Of a stretch of DNA of 64,000 nucleotides, positions 1 to 11,450 are shown piece after piece. Numbering within the stretch: the stretch's first letter is position 1; each line of letters starts with the position of its first letter. A program made the translations under genes and the position numbers. Origin of the DNA: Loxodes magnus (lineage: Eukaryota; Ciliophora; Karyorelictea; Loxodida; Loxodidae); NCBI GenBank assembly GCA_946699065.1, contig CAMPDV010000202.1, positions 62,001 through 126,000 on the forward strand, in the 5' to 3' direction. The notes beneath the pieces were generated by a model that searched no databases, had not been told where the DNA came from, and was given only the letters and a program-made list of their open reading frames with translations.

Positions 1-1130
1 TTGCTTAAAATATTAGTGACATTAATGATCTAAAAAATACCCTTTTTAAGAAATAAAAGCTAAATATGAAGAATCAAAAGAAGGAAATGGATTATCAAAT
101 GTAGTGCTATGTTAGGAGTATTTTGTATCTATTTACTATCTACAATTTTAATTATGCTCTTATTATATTAATCTATTATCTCTAAAATAATCTTGTGTTG
201 AAGTTACTATCAAAATACCTTTTTAAGGGAATTAAGCCAAATTAAAATTCTTCATCTTTTCTTAAATAATTTGGTTATTTTCCTTTAACTATAATTAGTG
301 ATAACTAATTTATTTTTACCTTTGAGAAAGAATTAAGCTTTGCATGAAATATTTCTTAATATTTCCCTTTATTTAAATAAGATAAATTTCCAACTCGTAT
401 GAGAATAAATAAATCTGGGTAACTAAAATGAAGATTATTTCCTAATATTTTAGCTATACAAGCAAGCAATAAATTATCATACTTCCATTATACTTTCTAC
501 TAACGAAAAGATATTAATAAGCCTTATTATGCTAAAAGTGTACTATGAATTCTGATATATTTGCTTATTATTAGATTTAGCAATAACGAAATACTGTTAC
601 AATGTAATTTAATTCTTTTATAAGCTTCCTTAAATTACTATTTTACTTAGTTCACTTTTTCTTTAATTACCCTAATTGAATTATTTTATATTATTTGACT
701 ATCTCTACTTCAATACACGCTATTAATGCTTTAATTCTTTGGAAATTATAAAAATTCTAATTTTTATTTTAAATAATATTCCTATCTGTCTTTATTAAAT
801 TGCTTTTATAGAATAACTACTTTCCTATAACTAAAAAGGAAACTTAAAAGCAAGAGAAATAGAATTAGCTTATAATGATAGTAAAGGTAATTGATATAGA
901 ACAGAGAAATTATGTTAAGATAGTTTTATAGGTTTGGACCGTCAATGAAGGTACCTAAACTAGTTTTTGATAACTATTTAATCTGCCATTATAGATCTGA
1001 GATAAATATAGAGTTCATCTATAATTAATTAATTAAAATATAATAGTTTCAATATTTAAGAATATTGAGACATAGTGTAATAAATATAGCTTAGACTATA
1101 AATATTACAAATATGTTGAAAGATAAAAGT
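1..1130. other. AT-rich spacer, no gene recognised
   Basis: Very AT-rich sequence with long T and A runs. I see no homology and no protein-like stretch on either strand. It ends at the 3' end of the LINE that follows on the minus strand. Confidence 0.5.
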
Positions 1131-1149
1131 TTGTAAATGTCAATCAAGC

Positions 1150-4100
1150 TTCTTCTTGTTCTTTCTTTATCATATATTTTTATTTATTGTCTTAATGAAA
1201 TTTGTCTTTTTTTCTTTCTTGAAACTCTTCTAAAAGCTCATCTTGTAGTTCAAACATTTCAATACGCCTTTTTAGTAATTTAGAATGAAAATTTTCGATT
1301 AATTTGTCTATTTTAGGAATTTGATTCTTTGAAAAATGTTTGTTTATATAGTTTTAGTCATAAACAATTAGTTTCTTCTTGTCTTTTTCTTTAAAAGCTT
1401 TATGACTTTCAAGTTCCTCAATAATATCTGCACAGTATTAGCAATCAAAAATATGATCAGTTTCATCAAAGTCTTAACCACATAAGCAAATAATGCTATA
1501 TCTAACGTTAATGTGGCGATTACTAAATTCTTATTGAAAATTATAAGAAAAAGTCCTCAGTTTATAGATAGAAATAGTCTCTCTAATATAGTGTTTATTA
1601 TATTTGGTATAAGTAATTTCAGGAAATACACTTTAATTATTTTCTATTTAGTCTATAATTCTTTTTGCTGTTGGCATAAGTGTATTCCTAGAGAGACATT
1701 CCATTAAGAATTTATGTTTTATTTTTTATTCTGTGAGTTTATAAAAATCCATCTTACTCTAAACATGTAACATGTCAAAATTATACAAATCGATACATTT
1801 CTTTATATGTTTCTAGTATGGTAAATTAAATTTAGTGCATTTTTCTAATAAAAAAGCAGTGTCTGAGTTAGGATTTTCTTTGCTGTATTATATCAATTTT
1901 TAATAAAAGTGCATTAACTTTTGAGCTAAATTATGTGTAAAAAGAAGCCAGTTTAGATCAATAAAGCATGAATCATTGAATGTGAATTCTTAAGATCTAA
2001 ACGCCTATCTTGAGATAAGTTTTTACGATTTTGTTTTCTTGATTTTTTATTCCTTTATCTCCAGAAATAGTAGCTCACGGAGTAATATCTTTTCCATATT
2101 CAACTTTAGGCAAAATAAAAGTTCTACAAAGAGTTTTGAAGCTGAGAGGGAATACTAATCCATATTTAGAAAGTATTGCAGTAGCTTTTTAAATAGCTAC
2201 TCTGTATTTGGTAGCTACTGCTGTACAATGTAATTTGTAATTTTATTTTATTCCTAACTAATATCCTAAATAGGTAACTTCATCTTTTTAAGCAGTTGGA
2301 ATTCCATTGAGCTTTATATTAATAGAAGGTTAGCTTTCTTTTCATTTATTTTTTTTCAAGAATTCTATTACTTCACATTTGGCTACATTAATTGTAAGTT
2401 TTACTCAATCAAAAACTGTAGATGTAGCTTGTAATAATTTTTAGGCATTTTTCTAGGAAGAGGACAATTGGATTAAGTCGTTAGCAAAGGTATGTACTAC
2501 GAAAGTTTTAGATAATATTTGAAATCCTAATTTCCTCTGATTATCTTCTTAATATCTTATTACAATATCATAGTATAAAATTCTCAGTACAGGTACATGG
2601 CTACTTCCTTATAATACTCCATTGTTATATTTAATTGTTCTTGTAAGATATCCATCAATTATAAACTTAGCATCAACATTATCGTAAAAAGATTCTAGTG
2701 CCAATATTAGGTCCAAAGGTAGCCTAAGTCTTCTAAGATGATCAAAAAGTAATTTCCTAGATATGCTATCAAACATTTTTTCTACATCTATTAAAGTAGC
2801 AATTAATTACTTTTTATGAGATCATCTACGATGTAAGTCTATAATTTACTAAATAGTTCAAATTTGCTAATTAGTGGAGCGTTTACGAATAAATCCAAAT
2901 TAGGCTGGATGTAAAATGTTTCATTCATAAATATAATTATAAAGTCGTTATGTTAGTGCTTTATCATAAATTTTAAGTAGATAGTTCAATAAAGCGATAG
3001 GTCGTCAATTACATCAATTACTTTTGCTTCCTTTTTTGAAAATCGGAAGAATGCTTATTTTTTTCATTGCATTAGGTATTTTAAATGTTCTAAGCCTGTT
3101 ATTAATGAAACTTGTAATAATTTGATGTAAATCTTAACCTCCATATTTAATAAGTTCAGCTTTTAGACCATCATTACCTGTAGCTTTATTATTTGCAAGC
3201 TAAGATATAATGTTTTTAATTTCAAATCACGTAAAAAGAGGTATATTTTATAAATGACTTAATTTCTAATTTAAGATAAAAGATTTATTTCTAAATATTC
3301 CCTCTATTTTTCTATTTGAGAAGTAAAACTCTATCTTACTTATTTTCTAATGTTTATCAAAAACGTTAGTTTCCCAATTTTCAATAAATTGCTGTTGTTA
3401 GTTAAAGTTAAAATTAATCTAATTACGAATTTTAGGGTTTATTAGATTTTTAGCTTGTTTAAACATTATTTAAGCATTTTTGTTAAGATCTTTATATTTT
3501 TCCTTAACTTTTTACTTTTTTCATTTTCGAAATTTGTGAAGTTAACTCTTATAAGATTAAATTTTAAGCTAGTAAAGTTTGGTAACTTCTTAATTATGAA
3601 GTCCATACAAAACTAATGCGTTCTAATATGCAATACTATCCTTTTTTGTATGAACAAATAACGTAGCTAAGTAACTTGGCAATTGATAATAGTTTTTCCT
3701 TTGATTTTAAGATCCAAGCGCAATCTCAGCATTATAACTAATAAGATCGCAGATGAATTAGTACTAATTTTGAACATCGTTTTAATAAAGTTACTAGAAT
3801 TGATAAAATTATCCCAAAAATAGATTTTAATAATAGCTTCTCGTTTCCAAATCCTATAGTTAGAAATTTTAAAGAGTAATCGTTATTGTTAATCTTATTC
3901 ACTTCTTTTTAAATTATAATTTAATGTAATACTTAATGGAAAATGATCAGTATGCAAACCCAAATCTTGGATAACTTTATAGTCAACGAAATCATCAGAA
4001 TTTAAATGCTAAGTTGCCAAGAAGTAGTCATTACAATAGCATTAATTATTCACTCTATGAATAAATGTGTTGGACTCTTAATCATTTAAAATTATTAATT

Positions 4101-5140
4101 CATTTGCTTCTATAAAGTCTAGTAATCTTTAAGTATTATTATTGATTTATGATGAATTATTACCGTAGTTAGGAATTAAGGCATTAAAGTCGCCACAAAG
4201 GATAGTAGGGTTTTGGTCACTATTATTTATGATATTATTAAGGTATTCATATGCAATGTCCTTATAAATATTTGACTTTACGATTTTAGGCAAATAACAT
4301 GATGCTATTATTAAATTTCCAACTCTCACGCTTATAAAATGTCCAGGAAGATTTGAGAAATCTAATTCATTTTAACAAGAATCAAGTTACTTTTTTACTA
4401 ATAGACATACTCCACCTGCACGTTTATTTGCGCTTTAACAATAGGTACGATATTGTTCTATAGCAATTGGGCAATATGTTTATTACATTCATGTTTCGTT
4501 TATTGAAAAATATCAAATTCATTATCAAGGATGAATTATTATAATACCGTTTGTTTACTAGCTATTGAGCTTATATTTACATGTCCTATTTTTATTTTCT
4601 TAGATTCTTGCGCTCCATCAGGGAGCTCTCCCTAATATATGCAAATATATTTAGTCCCCTATGAATCTCTTTAAATATGTACCAGTTCTTTTTTATACTC
4701 AGGGTGCTGGTGGAAATATTATATCAAAATGTAAATTTCTCAAATAGAATAAGATTCTAGTAGTTTATTGTCTATTTTAATAACATTTTAGGTACTATCT
4801 ATAGTGCCTTGAGTTAATTCTTTATTAATTGTTATATACCTTCCTTGAACATTGCTTATTTAATATTAGTTTCTCCTTCATGAACCTTGTCTGATAAAGT
4901 TTTATAGTTGAGGAGATTGAAAATTTTTTTATCATATTATCTTTTAATTTCTCTTTCATTTTTTTCATTTAATAGTGCGTTTAGCTGGAGGATATTAAAT
5001 TCCATCTTCTTCATGTTTTCTTTTGAAAGGATTTTATTATTTGATAACAGTGCGATTCTAGTTTTCAATATAATTAATGTTTGTTTAGCTCATTTAATCT
5101 TTTTATCAAGGCTTGGTTTTTAGATCAAATAATAATAATA
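1150..5140 (-). CDS. LINE ORF2: endonuclease-reverse transcriptase, frame broken
   Basis: Makes the target nick and copies the element RNA. The endonuclease part includes LCGDFNAL (about 4195) and the later LHTDHFPLS motif. RT motifs follow in order: FKKGSKSNWCNWRPIALLN near 3000, QFGFIRKRST near 2880, motif A IDVEKMFDSI near 2770, motif B GVLQGSSHVP near 2610, motif C TFANDL at about 2477-2490. In NWRPI the Trp is UGA, matching the usual NWRPI/NYRPI of RTs. Motif C reads AND where active enzymes have ADD, so one catalytic Asp is replaced. A C-terminal CLCG...H...CQYC cluster lies near 1420-1490. The endonuclease and RT blocks are in different registers, so at least one frame change separates them. 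Confidence 0.8.
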
Positions 5141-5159
5141 ATAGTAAACTAAATGTTAA

Positions 5160-5962
5160 AAAAATGTTTTGGCATATTCTGGACTTTCAACCAGTTCCTG
5201 CCGCCATTTTTTTGACTCGGATGGATACCGCGACCATTTTTTTTATGTGGATGGTTACCACTGATTGCTTTCAAAAGAGCGCATAGGCAGTTTTTATTTG
5301 TATATTCCTGTTGGAGTTATCCATAGAAAATTCAATGCTCTTCATGTTCTTTATTATACCTTTTCATTTAATTTTTTTCATTCTCAGCATCTTCTTAATA
5401 AGTGGTAATTGGATTGGCAATATCAACATTATTTTTTAATCTTCTTTTGACTAATATGTTTTTTAAATAGCTTATTTTCAATATTTTCTAGTCTTTTAAT
5501 TAAGTTATTATCATATCTAATTTCTTTCTGTTCTTAAACACTTTATAATGGAGTGAAAGTTTTTTCAATTTCCATCTTTGATGTACGTTAAGATTTTTAT
5601 TGCGATTACATTCAAAGTTGTTCTTCCGTTATTACCTTGTTTTCTATTAGCTGATTCTTAAGGATTTCCATTTCATTATTTTGCACGTCAATGTTTGTTG
5701 TAAGTTCCCGTATTAATAATTCTTAATTATATATTGTTTCTTCGTATCGGGATATAATTTTTTACATTTGTTCGATCTTTTGTCGTAGTTCCTCTGAAAT
5801 ATCTGATTTAAATTCCTCAGCTTGCAAAGTTCCGATCATTATTTTACCTTATGAGTCGGAACTTGATTCTTCTTATTGTTTTGCTTTTTATCGAAGTACT
5901 TAAGCAGCCTTTTTCCGAGCATTTCTTATTTGATTTTTATTTAATCTAATGTTCTGCTCCAT
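5160..5962 (-). CDS. LINE ORF1: coiled coil plus CCHC zinc knuckle
   Basis: ORF1 proteins of LINEs bind RNA and form the retrotransposition particle. The reading begins at an ATG at 5960-5962 (MEQNIRLNKNQ...), followed by about 110 residues of heptad-like coiled coil rich in Glu, Gln and Leu. A zinc knuckle with spacing C-x2-C-x4-H-x4-C lies at 5387-5428; it reads CWYCQSNYHLLRRC, with the first W coded by UGA. Past the knuckle the better frame shifts by one register into a Gly/Asn/His/Lys-rich tail, which shares its frame with ORF2. The end is therefore uncertain. The coiled coil plus knuckle resembles the ORF1 relics at 15.6 kb and 60.9 kb, but the sequences are not close. Confidence 0.7.
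5200..5260. repeat. Short GC-richer tandem repeat inside the LINE
   Basis: Two imperfect direct copies of about 29 bp, each a CCATTTTTTT run followed by GGATGG(A/T)TACC. They stand out by GC content from their surroundings. On the minus strand, in the ORF2 register, they read as two related peptides (HPHKKNGRG and HPSQKNGGR), so they may be a repeated basic motif at the ORF1/ORF2 junction. Confidence 0.55.
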
Positions 5963-6563
5963 CTTTTTTTTAGTTGTTTTTAGATCAAATAATTCTTTCA
6001 TTAATTATTCATTAATTTCTTTCTATTTTCTTAAGTTTTACTCAAACTTTTAATTGCTACAAATGAAGTTTATATTTAGCTAATGAAAGAATTACTGGAA
6101 TTTTATATAATTCTCATCAAGCAAACTTGTCTAGCAAATTTGATTTTATTATTCAATTTTTATTGTACTAGATGTTAATTTCTTATTTTCTTAATATAAT
6201 TTCTTCTAATTTTCTAAGTTATTCTAGATATTTAAATTCAACTCCATATTAAGTTAATGATATGTTTATTATAGTTTTTAGTGATTTATATCTATAAAGT
6301 TTGTTTAACAAAATTTTTAACTTTATTCCAATTTTTCAGTGTTAACTTCAACTTCTGCATGTTATCATTAAACTTAAATTTCTTAATCTTATTATAAATT
6401 AATTGTTTAGATAATTTTATTTTCTACATTACACTTTATTTAAAGCTTTTAATCAGTCTAAACTTATTTATTTTAGCTTAGTAATTCTGTTTAAGTAGAA
6501 TTTTCTGCTGTTTATTAAAGTTTGAGATAATATTGATTTTATATGTCTATATTACATTTTTCT

Positions 6564-9500
6564 ATGGTTAGTTCATCTATAATCTAACTTTATTTTCCTT
6601 ACCTTTATTTTATAATATTAAAATACACTATCGATACGACCTAGCCAAGTGATGAAAATGATAATTTAAATTCCCAATCTTAATCTTCTGAGTTATAAAG
6701 CTCTCATGAACTCGATTTGAAGATTGACTTTAAAGAGGTTTTTCTATAGAAATAAAGCAGTCTTTTTATTTTAATCAAAAGAGACTAGGAAAAAGTGGAT
6801 TTGATTTCTATCGAGAAAGTATTCTAAAAATGTGAGCAAATAGAAAGAGACTCAAATCTAAGAAATTTAGTTAGGGAAGAGCTTTAAAAGAATAATCAGC
6901 TAATTTAAATTTTATGAGATTTAGTTGCTCAAGAAGAAAAACTAGATTTAAGTCAAGATGTTCTTGATACTTTGAAAAAATTCTATAATTGAGAGTTTGC
7001 ATTCCAATTTGATAGAGAATTGACTATCCAAATTTTAGATGAGGAAGATAAGAATCTCCTAAAATTAAAAGTATAGCTTTAAAATAACAGGATCTACTGG
7101 ATGAGCAACTATATTCTTCTTATCTTAATTGAGAAACTAGAAACTTAAGAATAAAAAGAATCTTCAGAATTACATCGATAAATATCAAACTGTCAAATCT
7201 TCAAAGTAACCACAAATTTTTAGATCCTTATCAAAAGAAACTAGCAGGACAAAAAAAATGAGTAAAAAGAAAAATTTTTCATTAAAAGATGGAAAAATAA
7301 GTACAAAAATGATATGTGCTAAGTCAAAGAATAGGAATAATACTTTCAATTTCTATATCAATTTGGCTTATTTAATAAAAAAGAAACTAATAAAAGCTTC
7401 AAAGTCTAGATAGAATAGCAATGATACGAAACTTTCCAAAAAATTAACGAGAAAGAAGTCTAAAAATTTAGAACTCATTAGTTTTTAAAAGACTTAAAAA
7501 ACAAAAAATAAGTGGAAAAATTAACATTCGAAGAGATTTTAGAATTGTTTTATAAAAAGAAAATGGAAGATTTAAAAGCTGAAGATGTAATTTTTCAAGT
7601 GGAAAAAGAAAAAATTTTACAAAAATAATTAATAATCCACGAAGGAAAAAAGTCAAAAGTTTATAAATGTGGTTTAATATAAAATTAAACCTCTTAAAAG
7701 AACAAATAAAATTGTTCAGCAAATGATATATAAAAAGAGAATAAAAACTTGGTTTAGTAAGCTTGTAAATAGTACTAAAAAAAAGAAGTTTAAGACTTGT
7801 AGTATTATAAAGAAATATTCAATCAATGTCAATCTAAAGATGAGCATTTTTTACCTATATAAGGTTATTACAATGATGATAAGCAGTTTTACCTAATTAC
7901 TCCTTATAAAGAAAATGAATCTCTAGAAAAATAAATTTAGGAAATTAGCAAATTAGCAGCTGATAAAAAAAATTAATACTTTAAGCTAATGATTACTGAG
8001 ATGGCTAACGGAGTCAATATTTTGAACTACTTTGAAAAAGTTGTTCATGGAAATATAACTCCAAGTAATATCCTACTTGATAATAAGAATAAACCAATAA
8101 TTTGAGGTTTTTCTTCTTCTATCAATTTCAATCCTCTCACATTTAAAGATGAATAAAGAAATAAAGAATAAAAAGAAAAGGAAAACATGAAGATAAAAGT
8201 TATAGATAATTGGTAAGCATATCAATAATTACTTGAAAAGAAAGATAAGCAGAATGCAGAAAAAAAGAAACTTGATACTTTATTTCTTACAGATGCTTAA
8301 GGATTTATTTAACTAGTGGCTGAACTTATAAATTGAACAAATCTTTAGAAAAAATTGTACAAATAAGTGTATAAAAATATTAAATAATAGCAGGAAATAT
8401 TCCATTAATACAAGAAAGTTGACATTGAAGCTAATAAAAATGGAGATAACTTGAAACAAATATTGTCGTAATGCTTTGGATTTAAATCTGATGAATTGCT
8501 AAAACAACTCTCCAAAAAATATCCTGCTTAGTAAGAAGAAATTCCATAATAATAGAAAGTTTAAGTTGCTTAAGAATCATAATTTAAAAACATTTCGTAG
8601 AGTGACTAAGGCTAAAGCAATTGCTCGTTTGATTTAATGAGTTCTAAAGCATCTGGAGTATCTGAAGTATCGGGAGTATCTTGCGATGCGGATTATTAGT
8701 CATAAGAAAGTAATGAATCTTGTCCTTAAGAAAAAAAATCAGATGAAGAAAATTAAAGCTAAGAAGAACATAAGGAAAACAATTATCCCTCTTTTGAAGA
8801 GAATTAAGGCTAATTAGATGATATTAATTAGTCAGCTCAAGAACCCACTAGTTATTAGCGAGAAAAATGACTATAAAGTTTTGAAAAGGATGGCAAAATT
8901 CATAAAGTGAGATGAATAAAGAAAAATTAGTTTAAAACTTAAGATTTATAAAAGAGAATTTGATATTAGTTAGTCTTAGAAACTTTAGTTTCAAACCCTT
9001 TCTAAAATAATTTCAAGTAACTAATATATCTATGAACCTTTTCATTTCTTATTTTTTCTGGCATTCGTTTATTTCTCCATAAGTTAAAAGATTAGGATAG
9101 CAACCATGAGCAAATATAGAATAAAATAGTATTTTAAAAAACAAAGATTAACTTTCCTTAGTTCTTTTTAACAACTTAGAGTTTGCCAACATCCTTGAGG
9201 TAAAAGTAAAAAAGCTTTGGAAAATATATTAGAAAATATATTAGAAGGAAGATTAAGTTCCAGATTGGTTCATTGCATTCAATTAGAAAGTATAAGATCA
9301 TTAGAAATTAGTTCAGGATATGTAATAAGCTCTACCATAAGAAAAATATTTTGGAAGTAAATAAATAGTTAATTGGATAATCCCTTTTAGGAAGAAGCTG
9401 AGAAAGTTTAACTTAAAAAAAATTTTGAACACTACTGTAATGTTTGGAAAAAAATAACTAAAGTCAATATTAAATTCTAAGAAATATTATTATTTTAAAG

Positions 9501-9813
9501 TGGGGAATGAATAAAAGATCAGTTTCATATTTTTATGTATGGAAAGGGAAACTTTGTCTTTTAATGATTTGAAATGAAGTCTTTCCCTTTAATACTTTAT
9601 AGTTGGAGATAGAGAGGAAACTTAAACAGCATCGACATATTTAGTTAAAATTCTTATATCCTCACCTAAGAAATCTGAACTCCGATTGGAGGTCCTATTA
9701 CAATCTTGGAGTTCAATAAATAATATTCAGATTAATTCTTAGTAAACAAAATAGTTGAAGCATGGCTAGAAGAATATTATTTCTTTCTTTCTTACTATTT
9801 AGATAGCAAGTGA
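6564..9813 (+). CDS. Pseudokinase-like membrane protein 1
   Basis: About 1,070 residues when two tiny introns are removed (8930-8943, 14 nt; 9322-9341, 20 nt). It aligns along its length with the gene at 23.0-26.3 kb. The middle holds a degenerate protein-kinase domain: VHGNITPSNILLD stands at the catalytic loop (HRD...N) and IIWGFSS at DFG, so both catalytic Asp positions are changed. An acidic, Ser/Gln-rich linker follows, then one hydrophobic segment (about 9000-9075) and a C-terminal domain of about 230 residues with IWTPIGGP, where the Trp is UGA but UGG in the paralogue. It ends at UGA 9811-9813 (YYLDSK-stop), aligned with the paralogue's stop. The start is uncertain; the ATG at 6564 is in frame, but the similarity begins nearer 6720. 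Function unknown; a catalytically dead receptor or scaffold is an inference. Confidence 0.75.
8930..8943 (+). other. 14-nt intron in pseudokinase-like gene 1
   Basis: GTTTAAAACTTAAG. Removing it joins register 0 to register 2 and gives QFIKENLILVSLRN, which matches CFIKENLIFLGLRN of the paralogue at 25.5 kb. The paralogue has no intron here. Confidence 0.6.
9322..9341 (+). other. 20-nt intron in pseudokinase-like gene 1
   Basis: GTAATAAGCTCTACCATAAG. Removing it restores the register needed for the LDNPFQEEAEKVQLKKNF segment, which matches LDNIFNEQDEQIQIKNML of the paralogue. Confidence 0.6.
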
Positions 9814-10039
9814 GCCTGATATAAGAAAAATTAAACTCTTCATTATAACTTTTAAACTATTTCCTTTTATTAATTAAATCTACTATTATTATTACTCTGA
9901 GAATCTAACTTTAACTTATCTATTATTATATTAGTATAATACAATATGATTACTCTTCTTACTACCATAATCATAAAATCTAAGTAGATTCAATTATATA
10001 CTGAGAATAATTTATCAGATAGATTAAATATTTGTAGTA

Positions 10040-11450
10040 TCATTAAACTGAAGATATTTTATAATAGCATTACTTACTTTGACTGAAGTTATTAGCTTTA
10101 AATGTACTGTATTTAGCTTAGAGCATATTACCAATTATTTTAAGCTTTAGTTTGATTTCTATTAGTTAGATTAATTAAATTTTAGATATTAGATGAATAA
10201 ATAACACTTAGAAAGTGACAGATAATGGAATATATCCTTATAAGCATACTAATTCTAGTAAAGTATTTCTATTTATCAATATCATGCTCATATTACCATC
10301 CTATACTAAAATCACTTGTGCAAAGCTTATTTGTCAAGAACACTAACTGAAGAATTCTTCGATAGGTTAATTTACAAATCTTTAATTAATAAGATATGAA
10401 TCAATCTCATTAACCACCCTATTCCATTCTATATCTAACCTTGAAAGCACTAGTTGCTGAATCATAACTTTAACATGATATTCTTCTATCCTTTAATGAC
10501 AAATGAATATAAAACTAACTTCCCTTAGCTATCTTTAGTTTTAATACTGAGATACCAATAAAATGATTTTTAAATAAATTGAAAGTAGAACTTATTTTAA
10601 TTAATAATGAACACTTAAATATAAGTATTCTATTTCTTTTTAGTTAATCAATCATTTAATTTCTCTATTTAATTAACTAAAATTAGATACATTAAAAACT
10701 CAAGATACCAGTTCTTAATGTGAGAGAGCAATTAATCTAATTATCCTATAAAATAACCAAAATTTAATTTTAGGTTAAATATGTAAGTATCTAATCATCT
10801 TTTATTTATAAGGATAGATCATCTGCTTTAAAAATAGTTAATAAGTTTTATTATAATACCCTCATCAAATTTTTACTTCTTTATACTCTCTCTTAAGTGT
10901 TCTGATTTTACTTGAAAGTTACCTCTTGCAAGGATTAAGAGAATATTTGAATGTACAAAACTTAATTAAATTTCTAGTCTTTTTATTAAAATTTGGTATA
11001 ATAGATTTGCTTAAGTAGAATGATATAATCTGTTTAGAATTAAAAATAAATCAGTAGAATGATGAAAGCCCAAAATTAAAATTAAGTGGTTTTGTATATT
11101 CTTTAATCTTAAAATCTATTTGAAAATAAGTTTGTGATGTGTTATATAATGCAGCATTATTAGATAAATATATGCTTCAATCTTAATGATTGCTTCTAAA
11201 GCTAAGATAAATTTGCTAACTTAAGTTCTTAAAGCAGAATGAAATAAATATACATAGTCAGCTTAATGCTTGAGATCTATATATATTTTTAAAGAGTATA
11301 ACTAGGTTGGAACAAGAAGTTAATATAAAACGATAAAAATCAACGAACTGACCTTATAAGAATGATTAAAATAGCAAGAAGGGGAAACAATAACAAAGGA
11401 AGAGATAAAATGGCAATAGTTATACATATAAATTTTTGAATTAATGATGA
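10040..11450 (-). CDS. Candidate helical protein, unrecognised
   Basis: On the minus strand one register from about 11450 to 10630 reads as a Leu/Ile-rich, repeatedly helical protein (for example SEHLRESIKKQKFDEG near 10870). A possible 29-nt intron (about 10512-10540) leads into a second stretch with IEEYHVKVMIQQLVLSRLD and a UGA stop at 10040-10042. The amount of Glu, Asp, Val and His is higher than in random AT-rich frames, which is the main support. I recognise no domain. The start is not defined, and a non-coding region cannot be excluded because no stop codon limits the frame. Confidence 0.4.

Larger units (their letters stand above)
1150..5965 (-). mobile_element. LINE (non-LTR retrotransposon) with ORF1 and ORF2
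   Basis: A minus-strand element about 4.8 kb long. Reading UAA/UAG as Gln and UGA as Trp gives a coiled-coil ORF1 with a CCHC zinc knuckle, then an ORF2 with an AP-type endonuclease, reverse transcriptase and a C-terminal Cys/His cluster. This is the architecture of L1-like and related endonuclease LINEs. Many of its Gln codons are UAA/UAG, so it evolved in a host with this code. At least two frame changes lie inside it (after the ORF1 knuckle, and between endonuclease and RT), so the copy is probably dead. I did not find target-site duplications or a clear tail. Confidence 0.85.
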
